Assembly (NCBI GenBank): GCA_032622095.1
Contig: CP136064.1
Span: 6,813,512 to 6,877,511 of the forward strand
Length of the DNA stretch: 64,000 nucleotides
Direction: 5' to 3'
Source of the DNA: Siphonodentalium dalli
Taxonomy: Eukaryota; Mollusca; Scaphopoda; Gadilida; Siphonodentaliidae
The notes beneath the pieces are model-generated. The model was not told where the DNA came from, searched no databases, and was given only the letters and a program-made list of their open reading frames with translations. Of the stretch, positions 1 to 12,490 are shown in pieces (the first letter of the stretch is position 1; each line of letters opens with the position of its first letter). The translations under genes and the position numbers were made by a program.

Positions 1-1289
1 TCCAGCTACGAGGTTATCTCCGCAGGAGTCCCCCAGGGATCTATTCTGGGCCCTTTTTTATTCCTCGTCTATATAAACGATTTAGCAGATAATATTGACT
101 CCATCACGAGAATGTACGCAGATGATACTTGTATTATGAGCAGCCACTGGGATCTGGATGAACTTTCTAAAATTATGAATAACGATTTGACGAAAATAAC
201 GACCTGGTCAAAAACTGGCTCGTGAGCTTTAACCCAACCAAAACCGTAGGTATGTCTTTCTCGTTGACCCCACCCTCTCCAGAAATACCAAACCTTAAAT
301 TTATAAACGACCCTATCAGCTTTGTGGAATCTCATAAACACCTTGGTCTTGAACTACAACAAAATCTAAACTGGAACATTCATATAGAAAGTACAGTGAA
401 GAGGATCGCCTCTCGTCTGGCCCAATTGAGGCGATTTAAATATCAACTCGATATAAAAACGCTCGAAAAGATATACAAAACTTATATATTACCACTATTC
501 GATTATTCTGATGTTGTATGGGACTGCGCACCGCGTTACCTATTAGACAAGCTCGACCGCCTCCACGCAGATGCTGGCCGTATAGTCTCTGGACTGACAC
601 GATCGGTTTCTAATTTTGTTGTCCTGCAGGAGGTAGGTTGGCTTTCTTTGGAAACGCGGCGCCAATACCACAAGCTTGAAGTGATTTACAAAATAGTGAA
701 AAATGAATCGCCAAATTACCTATCTACCATCATCCCACCCAGAGCTAGCCAGGTCTCAAGTTATAATTTCAGACGCCCGGGAAAATTCTATTCTTACCGA
801 TGCCACACTGAGCACTACAAAAAGTCCTTTTTGCCCTCGGCGATAGCTGATTGGAACAAAATCCCAACTGAAATGAGCGACGTTGTCCCTTTCTCTGACT
901 TCAAATTCAATTTACGACTCGTATACCAACCCCCAAACCCCGTGAGCCCTCATTTCTATTCAGGTCTCAGACGATATAATATGATACATTCCCGAATTCG
1001 AAACGGGTGCAGTGATCTTCGTGCTGATATGTATCAAAACTACATAGCCGAAAGTCCTGTTTGCAGTTGTGGGAACCCTTTGGAAGATGCATACCATTTC
1101 TTTTTTATGTGCCCTTTGTATCAAAATGAACGGTTGGAACTTGACGATAAGTTAAACCGCGAACGCTTCATTATAACCGACATCGATCAGTTTCTTTTCG
1201 GGATATCGTACATCTCAATTCCGGAAAATATAAGGTTTTTCCAAATAGTGCAACAGTATATTGCTGCGACAAAACGCTTCGATTCATGA
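1..1289 (+). pseudogene. Non-LTR retrotransposon (LINE) reverse transcriptase, 3' part, frameshifted (family L1)
   Basis: The window opens inside a reverse transcriptase reading frame. Frame 1 shows RT motif B (AGVPQGSILGP, about 25-57) and the catalytic YADD box (codons at 115-126), then stops at 223-225. The next part of the protein continues in another frame from about 210 to the TGA at 1287-1289, so one base is missing from the A-run at 210-214; this is decay or a base-calling error. The C-terminal half has the thumb-like region and a terminal Cys/His cluster (VCSCG...H...CP, about 1060-1110) common at the end of Jockey/CR1-type LINE proteins. The 5' part lies outside the window. A second copy of the same family, on the minus strand at 26.1-26.95 kb, ends in a clearly similar C-terminus. 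It catalyses target-primed reverse transcription when intact; this copy should be dead. Confidence 0.9.
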
Positions 1290-1826
1290 ACGTCTGGCTG
1301 CGTTGACATATAGCCACAATCCAATGTCAACCACAAATCGCTCAATATACACAAATTACAAACATTGCTAGACACCCCTCCCTCATTCGGATTGCCACAT
1401 CCATGTACCATTTGTATTCACATCGATAATTTCTTCCAGCGTAACTGTCAAGGGCGTCATCTGGCGAATCGCCAAATCCACTACTATACAAATTTAGCTT
1501 AACATTACAGTCAAATGTTTGATACATACATAGCCTTGCAATCTATATTTACATCTTCCTTAAATATCACAATAGATATAGATATGCACATATTTATGCT
1601 CGTTCTAATTGGTAATCCATAAACATACGCTGTAAGATGTTATTCGACATAATGCAAATTCAAATTGTTTTCTCACCATGTACAAACGTTTCTGTTATCG
1701 CCTTTTGTCATCTTATAACAATGTATTGTCAATTTTGTACGGGAGAGGGACTACCTAAGTTGAAATAACTTGTGCCCCGATCCCTTTTGTATATTTATAT
1801 ACGAATAAAATATGTTTAAAGTAAGA
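1290..1826 (+). other. 3' untranslated region of LINE family L1
   Basis: Non-coding A+T-rich sequence after the ORF. The segment at 1741-1790 (GGGAGAGGGACTACC ... ACTTGTGCCCCGATCCC) recurs in reverse complement at 26.13-26.18 kb and, more diverged, at 6.30-6.35 kb, so it is a conserved 3' UTR block. An AATAAA lies at 1804-1810. The tail ATATGTTTAAAGTAA (1810-1824) also recurs at the matching place in the 26-kb copy, which puts the 3' end of this element near 1825. Confidence 0.75.
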
Positions 1827-4353
1827 AATGCCACCCAACAAGTCATACCGTCTAGGAGGTTCAATCGCCACCTCAGACCTTTTTGGAATGATACCTTAAA
1901 AGAACTGCATCATAATATGACATCAGCGCGTCAAGTGTGGATCGCTGCCGGGAGACCAAGGGAGGAATCACACATTGCATATCGATCATATAAAGACGCA
2001 AAGTGTCTCTTTCGTGCACAATTCCGCAAATCGAATGAGCTTTATCTCAAAGAAATGGATGACAAGCTAGACAAAATGGCCGAACTTGACATAAACAGCT
2101 TTTTTAGGGCTTTCAACAAAAGGAAAGTTCAACGGCAAACCGCATCAAACTGTTTATTTGAAGTAAGCGGTTCCACGCTTAGAGACCCACAGGCGGTAAT
2201 TGAAGCATGGTCATCTTATTATGAGAACCTCTATTCCCCATTAAAATCTAACGATTTTGACGAAAAACACTTTTCATATGTTAACGCTGAAATAGAGAAC
2301 ATACGCTCGTCGCACGGATATAGCGATCTTGATGCAGATTTATGTTTCAATGTATCTATTGATGAAGTACAATATGTACTGCACAATGCCAAGAAAGGCA
2401 AGGCTCCTGGATTAGACACCTTAAGTTATGAACATATAATTTATGGTGGAGAGCGCCTGCAGAGCACAGTTGCAACATTAATGTCCAAAATGGTTGAACT
2501 CAACCATGTCCCAGCACGAGCCAAACTCGGCCTTATGGTACCGCTTTTCAAAGGAGGCAATAAATCCAAAAAACAATTCGATAATTATCGTGCTATTACA
2601 TTGCTCCCTGTTCTATATAAAATTTTTGAAAAAATTATTTTGAACCGTCTTGAAACCTTTTCAACAGATCTCATCAAAGTACATCCACTACAGCATGGAT
2701 TTCACGTCGTCTTTTATAATTCATGAAAGTATCGCCTTCACGGCCAAAAATCACAGCCCACTGTTTGCTTGTTTTTTTAGATGTCCGTAAAGCATTTGAC
2801 ACAGTTTGGATTCACGGTCTCCTGCTCAAACTCTATCAACGTGGATTCACTGGTAAAATATGGCATATTATCAGTTCTTTGTTAAGTGGAATAAAATGCT
2901 CTGTTCAATTCAATGGTTCGATTTCGCGATACGTCGATATACAACAGGGAACGCGTCAAGGAAATATACTCTCCCCCTTATTTTACATGATCTTCATCGA
3001 TGAGCTAATTTTCCAACTTGAAAACAGTCACCATGGTTTGCGAGTGGGCTCTGTGTGTTGCGCATCTCCAACCCAAGCCGATGATATGACTCTCTTGTCT
3101 CTAACCTCTTCTGGCCTCCAAACTTTGTGTGACCTATGCAGTTCATACAGTCAGAAATGGAGATTCAAATACAACCAGGATAAATGCAAAGTAGTCATCT
3201 TTAATGAACCATCTTCCTTACAAAAATCCCGAGAAACAGTTGTATGGATTATAAATAATGAACACGTGTCGGAATCAGATCAGGTCACACACCTTGGAAT
3301 CCCATTACAAAACATTAACATGGGCAACCATCTAACATATGCCACAAAATACGCTCTACGTATCTCATGGTAAGTAACGCTGGTATGTATGCCGGTGGCA
3401 TAACGCCCCTCAGTTCAAATACTTTGTACAACACTGTAGTTTTACCCAAATGCCTATATGGGTCTGAATTCCTTTGCGGCATATCTTTGACAAATGAAAA
3501 CACACTGGAAAAAGTTCACAGATTTTGCTTAAAACAAATTCAAGGACTCCCTTATAGGGCGCGCACAGATGTGGTACAAGGCTTGCTAGGACTATCCTCT
3601 CTATCAGCAGTTATTGACAAGAGAAAACTTAGTCTGCTTGGATGTCTTTGCAGGACGGCACATGAAAAGACATCGAAAACGATTTTCATGTTCGTTCTTA
3701 AGAGTCACATTCAACAACCTAATTGTAATGCATCGTTTATTTCAGAAATCATGAGAATTCTTGACAACTATAACCTCACACCCCTTCTAACATCATTTCT
3801 AGAAGAAGGACACTTCCCATCCAAGGAGACATGGAAATCCCTCATAGTAACAAAAATCAAACAATCAAACGAGCAGTCATGGCAGACAAGATTACGAAAT
3901 GAACATTCCCTAGTCCCATTCGCAAATAATCATAGTTCACTGTCAATTTCACCTCTATGGCTAGCATGTAGAAGCTATCCTCAACATAAGCTTGAATTTC
4001 TAGAAATAGCCAAAATCCTGGCCCGGGCCTTGTCCCCAGTACACGGGAAGTGTCAGATATGTCATAAATGTTTTGAAAACGAAATCGAGCATGCAATTCT
4101 CTTGTGTCCCGCCTTAGCCGAAACAAGAATTGAAATATGGTTCAACGTCATAGAGGATTTCGGTATACCATGTTTCTTATATATTGACAACTTGAACCCC
4201 ATAGATCAGTTGATGATATTTCTTGCATGTATCCCGCCATCCATTCGCGACTTCGTAAATGATATTAAGCAATTCGCCTTGTTTCTTGCTCGCAATGCAT
4301 TCAAGCTGTGGAACATATATTCGGATCTGATGCGGCTAGAATCTGTGGACTAA
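1825..4353 (+). pseudogene. Second LINE reverse transcriptase, 5'-truncated and multiply frameshifted (family L2)
   Basis: Three consecutive reading frames (to about 2700, 2775-3373, 3367-4353) together cover most of an RT protein. Frame one holds the endonuclease-RT linker and RT motifs 0-1 (FKGGNKSKKQFDNYRAITLL, about 2548-2610). A short segment at 2701-2775 is readable only in a third frame, so there are breaks near 2703 and in the T-run near 2775. Frame two has motif A (LDVRKAFDTVW, from about 2777), motif B (GTRQGNILSPLF) and motif C as QADD (3074-3085). A last one-base shift occurs near 3365. Frame three carries the C-terminal region with a CQICHKCF...H...CP cluster from 4051 and stops at 4353. 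No N-terminal endonuclease is present. The apparent start codon at 1812 belongs to the 3' tail of the preceding L1 copy, not to this element. Confidence 0.88.
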
Positions 4354-4752
4354 ATGGATCACATATAAACAGCTCACGAACCGCTCTGATCGGAGACAGA
4401 AAACAAGATATACATGAATAATTTGTATTTAGTCGGAGTGGCATCTAACTAAACGTGATAATAACTCAACAACTCTATAACGCAAATAAAGCTGTATCGC
4501 AGACAACTCCGTCTTTCTCCATCAGACAGATACATTATCCAGGTGAAGTGTTCCGCGAAATTATAAATACACGAGGCCAACAGTTGCAATGCACATATCT
4601 CATTGAATTTGTATTGCGCATATTTTGTGTATAAAACCATGTGATAAATTGATGTTTATTTTTGTCACCAATATGTTGAAACTCTAAACTTGTGTATGAT
4701 GTATAATGTTAAACTCTCCGTTGCGGAGGAAATAAAGGTATATATATATAAT
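4354..4752 (+). other. 3' UTR and simple-repeat tail of LINE family L2
   Basis: The sequence after the stop ends with a small hairpin (CTCCG TTG CGGAG, 4716-4728), AATAAA at 4731-4736 and a (TA)n run to about 4750. A terminal stem-loop followed by a short microsatellite tail is usual for several CR1/L2/RTE-type LINEs. Confidence 0.7.
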
Positions 4753-4792
4753 TCACTATTTATGGGTAAAGTGCATCATTGCGCACCCCAGT

Positions 4793-4945
4793 AAGTGAAA
4801 TCACTGGGTCGCGGCCATATTTGATTAATCTAGCCCCCGTTCGTGGTTTAAGTACTACATGTCAAATAACTTTGGCCTGTAGCACTTACACCGCGGAATG
4901 GGGGCTGGATGAATTCAATATGGTCGCGACTCATGATCTCACTTA
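4793..4945. mobile_element. Inverted-repeat element, about 153 bp
   Basis: Imperfect arms of about 54 bp at 4793-4846 and 4890-4944 (left AAGTGAAATCACTGGGTCGCGG-type sequence, right its reverse complement with scattered mismatches) surround a loop of about 45 bp. No clear target duplication was found. It is a MITE-like foldback of unknown family. Confidence 0.6.
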
Positions 4946-5091
4946 AACAAGCCATGTTTTGATCTCAACAATACGACAGCAAATGAACTTTATCCATATA
5001 TATACAATTCTGCATGTGCAGCCTTTGCGTACAAGCTTATTTTATTCAATAATCGAGCTTGCGGCGCGTCATGCCGCACGTATCGCGCGAT

Positions 5092-5185
5092 ACACCGACT
5101 CAAACTCCATACAGCGCCCTCTACGTTATCACTACGAAATAGCGTAGAGATGAGAGATAACTCTGCCTGGAGTTTGACACCGACT
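5092..5185. mobile_element. Tiny 76-bp inverted-repeat element with perfect 9-bp target duplication
   Basis: The core 5101-5176 begins CAAACTCCATACAG and ends CTGCCTGGAGTTTG, i.e. inverted ends, with an inner TCTACG/CGTAGA pair. It is flanked on both sides by ACACCGACT (5092-5100 and 5177-5185). A 9-bp duplication is typical of Mutator-like elements, but the family is not established. Confidence 0.65.
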
Positions 5186-6169
5186 AAGAACACACTGTAT
5201 ATATGCAAAGGGTGCTTTGCTCACGACGGGCGACATCGCAGAAAATGTTGCCGCAGGATTACATCGCTGTCCTAATCCGGCGGTGCGGTGCCGCGCTTAT
5301 CGGGCGTTTTCTTTGCGGTTGTTCGGTAAATTCCGCCATTTGCAGTGACGGTATACAACGAAGACAATGGAATCAGAGCAGTTTTCAGTCCAGGTCAGTT
5401 TTGGACTGTGATTGTGCATCGCTTTACCATGCAGTCATTTGACACAAAAATTCACGAATAACAATGAAACCATGATATCAATGGAAACATACAAGTAAGC
5501 AGAAACCGCCGTCGCCGCAGAAAACGCTGTAATCGCAGAAGCGCAGTTGCCACAGAAAAACGTGCGGCAGCCGCGCGGCAACGCCGTGTGTAAGGGCCTT
5601 ACGTGACCTTAAGTAGACAATACCACTGCAGGAAATACCACTGCAATATATACACAAATGTGAGTGCTAATTGACTTCATTACCATGACACGACTGGCAT
5701 CATAACGATATCCACCTTCAACTCTTATCGATAACTATAACTATACTTATTCAATTCAGGATGTGCCAGACCTACAGTGTTTAGAAATATGAACTCCTTT
5801 GGTCCAGAATTATATCAAAACTCTGATATTCTTTCGAATATCCAGAATGTCAAATAGTTCGAATGATCAATGCATATATCGATCACTGGATTTGATATTT
5901 GTGCGTGTATGCGGGGGGGGGGGGGGGGTCATGAGATATCCACGTCGTCAAGCAGTGTGTATACCGTCTTGCTTGTTGCCAATAAACGTCATTCGAGTAC
6001 CGCATCCCTGTACTGTTTATGCATTGGTACCAATTGACAACCTCAAGCTATAGTAAAGCAAAAGCTATGTTATCTAGTGGAAGTGTTTTATCAGCTATAA
6101 CATGAAGAAATGTGACAGGACAATGCCGTGTCTATATGACCTTGTAGCGCTTTATATACATATATATGG
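5186..6169. other. Intergenic; C+G-richer patch and G16 tract
   Basis: 5210-5600 is richer in C+G than its surroundings and contains partly complementary pieces around GCCGCAGAAAACGC, but no readable gene. A 16-base G run lies at 5913-5928. Nothing else was recognised. Confidence 0.5.
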
Positions 6170-6355
6170 AATCACCGCCATCAATTCTGAAGTTGCCAGA
6201 TTTTGTTCCGGGATCTTTGTTTGAACATATTTATTGTGACCCACATATACATTGAATATTTTACGTAACACAGAATTTATAAATAATGTTGTGGGTGCAC
6301 AGGGGATCGGAGCACAAGTTACCAAACTTAGTGAGGCTCCTCTCCCCTGGCGTTC
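6170..6355 (-). mobile_element. Decayed LINE L1-type 3' UTR fragment
   Basis: Read on the minus strand, 6355 to about 6300 gives GGGAGAGGAGCC ... ACTTGTGCTCCGATCCCC, matching the conserved 3' UTR block of the L1 copies at 1.74 and 26.15 kb. No C-terminal RT coding sequence remains upstream, so only the end of an element is left. Confidence 0.55.
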
Positions 6356-6600
6356 AGCTACTGATGAATTAAATTCCAGAATATGGCACATATAGGTTCA
6401 GGAACATTGAACAACTTTGTCCCCAGCTTTGACTTAGTTGGCTTTTTTTAAGGCTTCCGCAGATATCTTTGACGGTGTAGACAATATATTCGTCATAAGT
6501 GTTTCTCTTTTGTTTTTGTTTGGACGTCTGTGTATTTCCGACTTGTCGGTGTACTAGAGTCCGGCGAAATTATACACTCAATCTATTTCTGCTATGACAG

Positions 6601-6792
6601 TCCGGGGCCCTGTTTCATGAAGGCAACTTATGACATAGTTGGGACTTAAGATGGTCATAAGTTCAAACTTCAGTCATAAGTGCGTTTCACGAACAAAGTC
6701 TTAACCTAAGATGGTCTTAACTTTGGTCGTAACTTTAAGACTGGTGCGAGGTGTCATAAGATAATCTTAAAGTTAAGACCTACGTTGTGATC
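6601..6792. mobile_element. One-ended DNA-transposon-like repeat, GTTTCATGAA terminus (copy 1)
   Basis: Starts GTCCGGGGCCCTGTTTCATG and continues with many AAGATGGTCATAAG/CTTAACTTTGG-type purine-pyrimidine words. A related copy lies in the opposite orientation at 24.29-24.45 kb and ends at the same terminus. No opposite end is visible here. Confidence 0.6.
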
Positions 6793-7404
6793 CGCAGTTG
6801 GTCCGAAATGTGGATGGGATCTAGTTCATGTATATATTATTATAAACACATGTAACTGAATAACACCTTGCTAACACGGAGGGGTGTTTCAGAAATGGTA
6901 GTAATTAATAACCAACTGGTAAACTGTAGCAGTGACGTGGCCAGTGGTTGCAAGATTGGCGGGGTGACCGGACTATATATACATTTCTAATTGCTGTTAC
7001 AAAAAGAATATATTTACATAGAGTTGAACATCATTTGCGATTCAAATCACCCAATCGCACTGTAGACAATAATCATGTTGAGACAATTAGTCCGAACATT
7101 TTCACATCGAGGATAATAGTGAATGATTTATACTCAGTTTTTTTATAAATGCTTATGTCAGCTATTATTATTATTTACTTGCCTTTCTATATTATTATGT
7201 TATAATTTGATTGTAAAAATGTATTGTATATGTACCCCGTATATATATCAACAAGACAATAATACATAATATGTGTTATTTTATTATTATTATGTATATT
7301 ATCATAATCTATTAACTATGAAATAAAAAGATATATAGCATGTATATAGTATACGGACCGCGCGGGCACACCGGGATCCGCGAAAGAACATATAATATCA
7401 CTGT

Positions 7405-7508
7405 GAACTGGCCCACAGACCCCTGGGGGAATTACTAAAATACCAATATACCAGTGGTATAGTCTATATTGGTATTTAGTAATTTTCCCCAGGGGCCTGT
7501 GAACCGGC
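7405..7508. mobile_element. Palindromic element, arms about 40 bp
   Basis: Left arm 7409-7450 (CAGACCCCTGGGGGAATTAC...TACCAATATA) and right arm 7465-7505 are near-perfect reverse complements around a 14-bp spacer. The transcript would fold into one long hairpin. It is probably a foldback/MITE copy. Confidence 0.65.
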
Positions 7509-8412
7509 CGTCTGTTCACGTGTTGTTAATTATAAACGCTCTTTATTAGAAGTCGTTGATTTGGTTTTTATTAAAACATATATGCAGAATGTCGTTCAAC
7601 GTAACGTACTTTCGAAGTTCATACGCTGTTTGTTAATTATAACAGGCGTTAAGCACATTTGTCAACAGAACCAGAGCAAATGGCACTAACATCATTTATA
7701 TATGGCTTCTTCGAGTATGTCTCAGATTGGAAATAAGTCTATTTGGAGCACGATATGAAGTCCTATTCACATTATAGCAATATAAATAAAAGAGCGTTTT
7801 GTGTTAGTATTCCATGAATGTTGGCAATCAATAAAGAGCGTTTAGCTCAGTGCTTCCATTGTGGTGTATTGTATGTGTATGCCGTCGTGGCGACATATTC
7901 GGTTTCCTGGTAGTATAGATGCTTCAAAGACGTATAATGTATTAGAACCTAATATCAGCATTGAAATGAGCGAACATATGTCTCGCGTCGCTTTAATGGC
8001 ATGTTAAATGGGTGAAGGTTCACATTCTGAGTTAGTATGTATAAGTCCCTTTAATAACTGAAATAATATATTTGAGCACGATACCTTTGTATAAAATAGG
8101 CATAGGAAGCATGCAGCTATGTGTGGATGGCTTCTGACGCGAAAACACAGTTAAAATGCGCGCTCGTGCAGTTAAGTATGCACCAGTCATTATACTGATT
8201 ATCGCCCTTGCATTAAAATATCATAATTATTCTTAGATACGCCCTAGTATCTGTCACCAGACACTGTACCTAGGCATATAACACACACAGAACCAACATT
8301 TTCTGTGCATAGCTGTAATAAATTGTCGAGAGTAGTATGCTTTATTCTCTCATCCGAGTAAATACATTACATATTACATAAAGGATATTGAGATATTAAC
8401 TAGAAGTATATA
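7509..8412. other. Intergenic, A+T-rich; three AAAGAGCGTT words
   Basis: No gene seen. Contains AAACGCTCTTTATTA (7534-7548), AATAAAAGAGCGTTTT (7785-7800) and AATAAAGAGCGTTTA (7830-7844), members of a word that recurs elsewhere in the window. Confidence 0.5.
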
Positions 8413-8715
8413 TACACTGCCAAAAATAATTTCTTAATAAGATAAAATATCTTGAAACAAGAAAAACTATTTCCTGAAACAGGAAAATAAATCTTATTTT
8501 GGGAAATATACCCCCCAAGTCTGCTACATCAAGAAAATTTAAGAAACTCACACCAGACAAGAGATAGTTTTCTCAAAAAAGATAGATTTTAGTCTTGAAA
8601 CAAGAAACAATTTCCTTACTAAGAAAATGGCTTCAAAAATTAAATATATATTTCTTGTTTCAAGATTTGTTTTCTAAGTTAAGAAATACTTAAAGAAAAT
8701 ATTTCTAAACCAAGA
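8413..8715. mobile_element. One-ended MITE remnant, TA + CACTGCCAAAAAT terminus (copy 1)
   Basis: Begins TA CACTGCCAAAAATAATTTC (8413 on) followed by strongly biased AAGAAA/TTTCTTG-type sequence. The inverted counterpart terminus (ATTTTTGGCAGTG TA) is at 22518-22532. The TA flank suggests a Tc1/mariner-like target site; the other end of this copy is not recognisable. Confidence 0.6.
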
Positions 8716-8804
8716 ATTAATTGTTATGTACAAATTACTGCTGTATTGGAATAACTGTAAAAGTCCAACGAGAGCAAAATTGTGATCAAAATTTTATGGT
8801 AAAC

Positions 8805-9078
8805 ATTGAAAAAGGTCCAACCTGTTGATTAAATATTCTGAAATTCATATTCATACTTAAATATTTGAACTACATGTAATACTACAGCTATAGGATTATA
8901 TAATTGTTGACAAGTCACTCACTGTAACAGTTTTGTTTACATAACATTGGAAAAGGTGCAACCTGTTGATTAAATATTCTGAAAATGTTATTCATAGTTA
9001 AATATTTGAACTAATAATACAGCTAGAATTATATATTTGTTGACAAATCACTGTAACAGTTTTGTTTACATAACAATA
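8805..9078. repeat. Direct duplication, two units of about 135 bp
   Basis: Units 8805-8945 and 8946-9078 share CCTGTTGATTAAATATTCTG and CTGTAACAGTTTTGTTTACA. A third, diverged unit is present at about 18685-18812. Confidence 0.7.
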
Positions 9079-9339
9079 GTTTCAATAGATGTAATTTTGT
9101 TATTGGCAATCTGTCAGTAAGTGTTTTTATCTATTTCTCAATGCTCTTAGGGCATGCTGACCTTTATACAATTTTAATAAAAAAAATTTTGCACAATATA
9201 GTAGGTCACCATTGAAATCTCCAGTTGGCGGTTTGCCACACCATCCCGAACTAGACAAACCTCTCTGGTGGCCCCCTTGCATTGAACCTATTAATTAAAC
9301 CGGTACTTCAAGCTGGTATATACCCCTCTTATATAAGGA

Positions 9340-11940
9340 TGGAAGATGCTACCAATTTCAAACCGATGGTATTTCTTCAGAGTTGACTCTCTTGTATTAT
9401 GAAAGCAAGCCCAATGAGGCCATGCACCTATTGTATGTTTATAACACACAAAATACTATATCTTAGCAGAATGCATGTCTCTGATGATACAAACAATAAA
9501 ATATCCAATTTATCCATAGTTGAATTATAGGAAAGCATACAATGTGGCTTTTATGTAGTTTCCACAAAGTATTTTAAGTAAAATATCCATCAAGTGATGT
9601 ATTCTGCCTTGTCCAATATATTAAAATGCATGAAATGGCCATGAGAAATCCTTAATTTATTGGTAGAGATGTCCATCTGATAAGAAATACTGACATTTTA
9701 GGTTTGATACACCATTTCAGCTGGCTTGAAACCTAAGGGAATTTATTCAGCTTTGACTCTCTAAATTATGGAAGAAAGCCCAAATGAAGTCACTATTTGC
9801 ATATTAATAACATGTATAAGGCTATATCTCAACAGAATACATGTCTCTGATAAAATGCACAATAAAATATCCATACTTCAATTGCATTTGGCTATAGAGG
9901 GATGCATACAATATTGCTTTTATGTAGTTTCCACAGACTGTTTTAAGTAAAATATCCATCAAAGGATGTTTTCTACATAGCCTTGTATATTAAAATGCAT
10001 GTAATGACCATGGGAAATGTTTAATTCATTAGTTGATATGTCCATCTGATAAGAAATACTGACATTTGAGGTTTAAAATACCATTTCATGGGATTATGGG
10101 ATCATAAATATCAAACTAAGGGAATTTCTTCAGATTTTACTCTCTAAATAATGGAAGAAAGCCCAAATGAAGCCACTATTTGCATATTAATGACATGTAT
10201 AAGGCTATATCTCAACAGAATACATGTCTCTGATAAAATGCACAATAAAATATCCATAGTTTAATTGCATTTGGCTATAGAGGGATGCATACAATATTGC
10301 TTTTATGTAGTTTCCACAGACTATTTTAAGTAAGATATCCATCAAATAATGTTTTCTACCTTGCCCTATATATCATAATGCATGCAGTGACCATGAGAAA
10401 TGTTTAATTTATTGGGAGAGATGTCAATCTGATAAGAAATACTGCCATTTAAGGTTTGATACACCATTTCAGCTGGCTTGGCATCTTACAAATTTAAAAT
10501 AAGTGAATCTCTTCAGGTTTGGCTCTCTAAATTATGGAAGCAAGCCCAAATGAAGCCACTATTTGCATGTTTGTAACATATATAAGGCTATATCTCAACA
10601 GAATACATGTCTCTGATGAAATCAACAATAACATATCCATAGTTTAATTTGTTTTGGCTATACAGGGATGCATACAACATGGCTTTTAGGTTGTTTCCAC
10701 AGACTATTTTAAGTAAAATATCCATCAAATGATGTTTTCTGCCTTGTCCTGTATATTAAAATGCATGCAATGACCATGAAAAATGTTTAATTTATTGGTA
10801 GAGATGTCCATCTGATAAGAAATACTGCCATTTGAGGTTTGATACACCATTTCAGCTGGCTTGGCATCTTACAAATTTGAAATAAGGGAATTTATTCAGC
10901 TTTGACCCTCTAAATTATGGAAAAAAGCCTAAATGATGCCATTATTGGCATGTTTATAAGATATATAAGGCTATATCTGAACAGAATACATGTCTCAGAT
11001 GAAATAAACAATACAATATCCATAGTGTAATTTGATTTGGCTATACAGGGATGCATACAATATTGCTTTTATGTAGTTTCCACAGACTATTTTAAGTAAA
11101 ATATCCATCAAATGATGTTTTCTACATTGCCTTGTATATTAAAATGCATGTAATGACCATGGGAAATGTTTAATTTATTAGTTGATATGTCCATCTGATA
11201 GGAAATACTGACATTTGAGGTTTGATACACCATTTCAGCTGGCTTGGCATCTTATAAATTTGAAATAAGGGAATCTCTTCAGCTTTGACTCTCTAAATTA
11301 TGGAAGAAAGCCCAAATGAGGCCACTATTTTCATGTTTATAACATATATAAGGCTATATCTCAGCAGAATACATCTCTCTGATGAAATAAACAATAACAT
11401 ATCAATAGTTTAATTTCATTTGGCTATACATGGATGCATACAATATTGCTTTTATGTAGTTTCCACAGACTATTTTAAGTAAAATATCCATCAAATGATG
11501 TTTTCTACATTGCCTTGTATATTAAAATGCATGCAATGACCATGAGAAATGTTTAATTTATTGGCAGAGATATCCATCTAATAAAGAAGTACTAACATTT
11601 GATGTCTGTGACATCAATTCAGCAGGCCAGGCATGCTACAACTTTCAAACTAAGAGAATTTCCTCAGATTTGACTCTCTAAATGATGGAAGTTAGCCCAA
11701 ATGAAGCAACTATTTGCATGTTTATAATGTATAAGGCTATATCTTTGCAGAAGGCATGTCTCTGATAATAAAAACAATAACATGTCTATAGTTCATAGTT
11801 CGGTTGGCTAGACAGGTTGCATAAAATATGACTTTAAGTTAGTTTTCAAAAACTAGAATATCTATCAAATGGTGTAATCTACCTTGCCCTGTGTATTAAA
11901 AGTGCATGCAATACCTGAGAAATGTTTAGTTTATTGGCAA
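9340..11940. repeat. Satellite, seven units of about 383 bp
   Basis: The word GACTCTCTAAATTATGGAAG (or a near variant) recurs at about 9385, 9755, 10138, 10521, 10904, 11286 and 11672, giving spacings of 370, 383, 383, 383, 382 and 386 bp. Other shared landmarks are TTGCTTTTATGTAGTTTCCA and TAAGTAAAATATCCATCAAA. Outer units are more diverged than the centre, the usual pattern of a tandem array homogenised internally. No coding frame persists across units. Confidence 0.9.
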
Positions 11941-11943
11941 GCC

Positions 11944-12070
11944 TTGTAAACCAGTACATTCTCTTATATATGATGCGAGGCTCCATATGGATGACTCACA
12001 TATATAAGAGAATGCTCTAACACATGGTCTTTAATGCTGCACTGATCAGCGCAATTCCCGCCATGGTCAT
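11944..12070. mobile_element. Right-half remnant of a TTAA hairpin MITE
   Basis: Matches the right half of the element at 18421-18673: a CCTTGTAA prefix, a diverged hairpin (CCAGTACATTCTCTTATATA, 11951-12017) and the suffix ATGGTCTTTAATGCTG. It directly abuts the end of the 383-bp satellite. Confidence 0.6.
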
Positions 12071-12226
12071 ATATATACATGCATGGGAGGCCCTTTTCAC
12101 ATTTATTATTTATTTACGCTTGAGCGCAAATATTTACGATTAATTGCAAATAACCTCTATCATTTGAGCTTAAGCGAAAATATATATGCTTAAGCAGCGC
12201 AAATAAAAATTAATATGCATTGACCC

Positions 12227-12239
12227 CCCCCCCCCCCCT
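12227..12239. repeat. Poly-C tract
   Basis: C13 run that ends an A+T-rich stretch with GCTTAAGC/GAGCGCAAAT words (12115-12220). Confidence 0.8.
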
Positions 12240-12490
12240 AAATTAATTTTAAATGGCACAGGCCAAAACACATCACTCAAGTCTATACTATGATATAGGA
12301 CCACCATATGAGTAATCCCTAGATACCTTTAGTTTTATGACCATGCAAATGGTTTTGATCTGTGCAGAAATGACACCAGATACAGAGATGTGTTTAATTT
12401 CGTTCCGCTATAACAACCGTTCCTGATATTTTGTTTATCGCCACGTCACGAAGTTGGTTCGTCCATTTTGACAAATTTCCAAGGTCGGAA

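Noticed and set aside
5203..5442. C+G-rich 79-codon ORF as a gene
   Set aside because: Cys/Arg-rich composition as expected from the base composition; no domain, no splice context.
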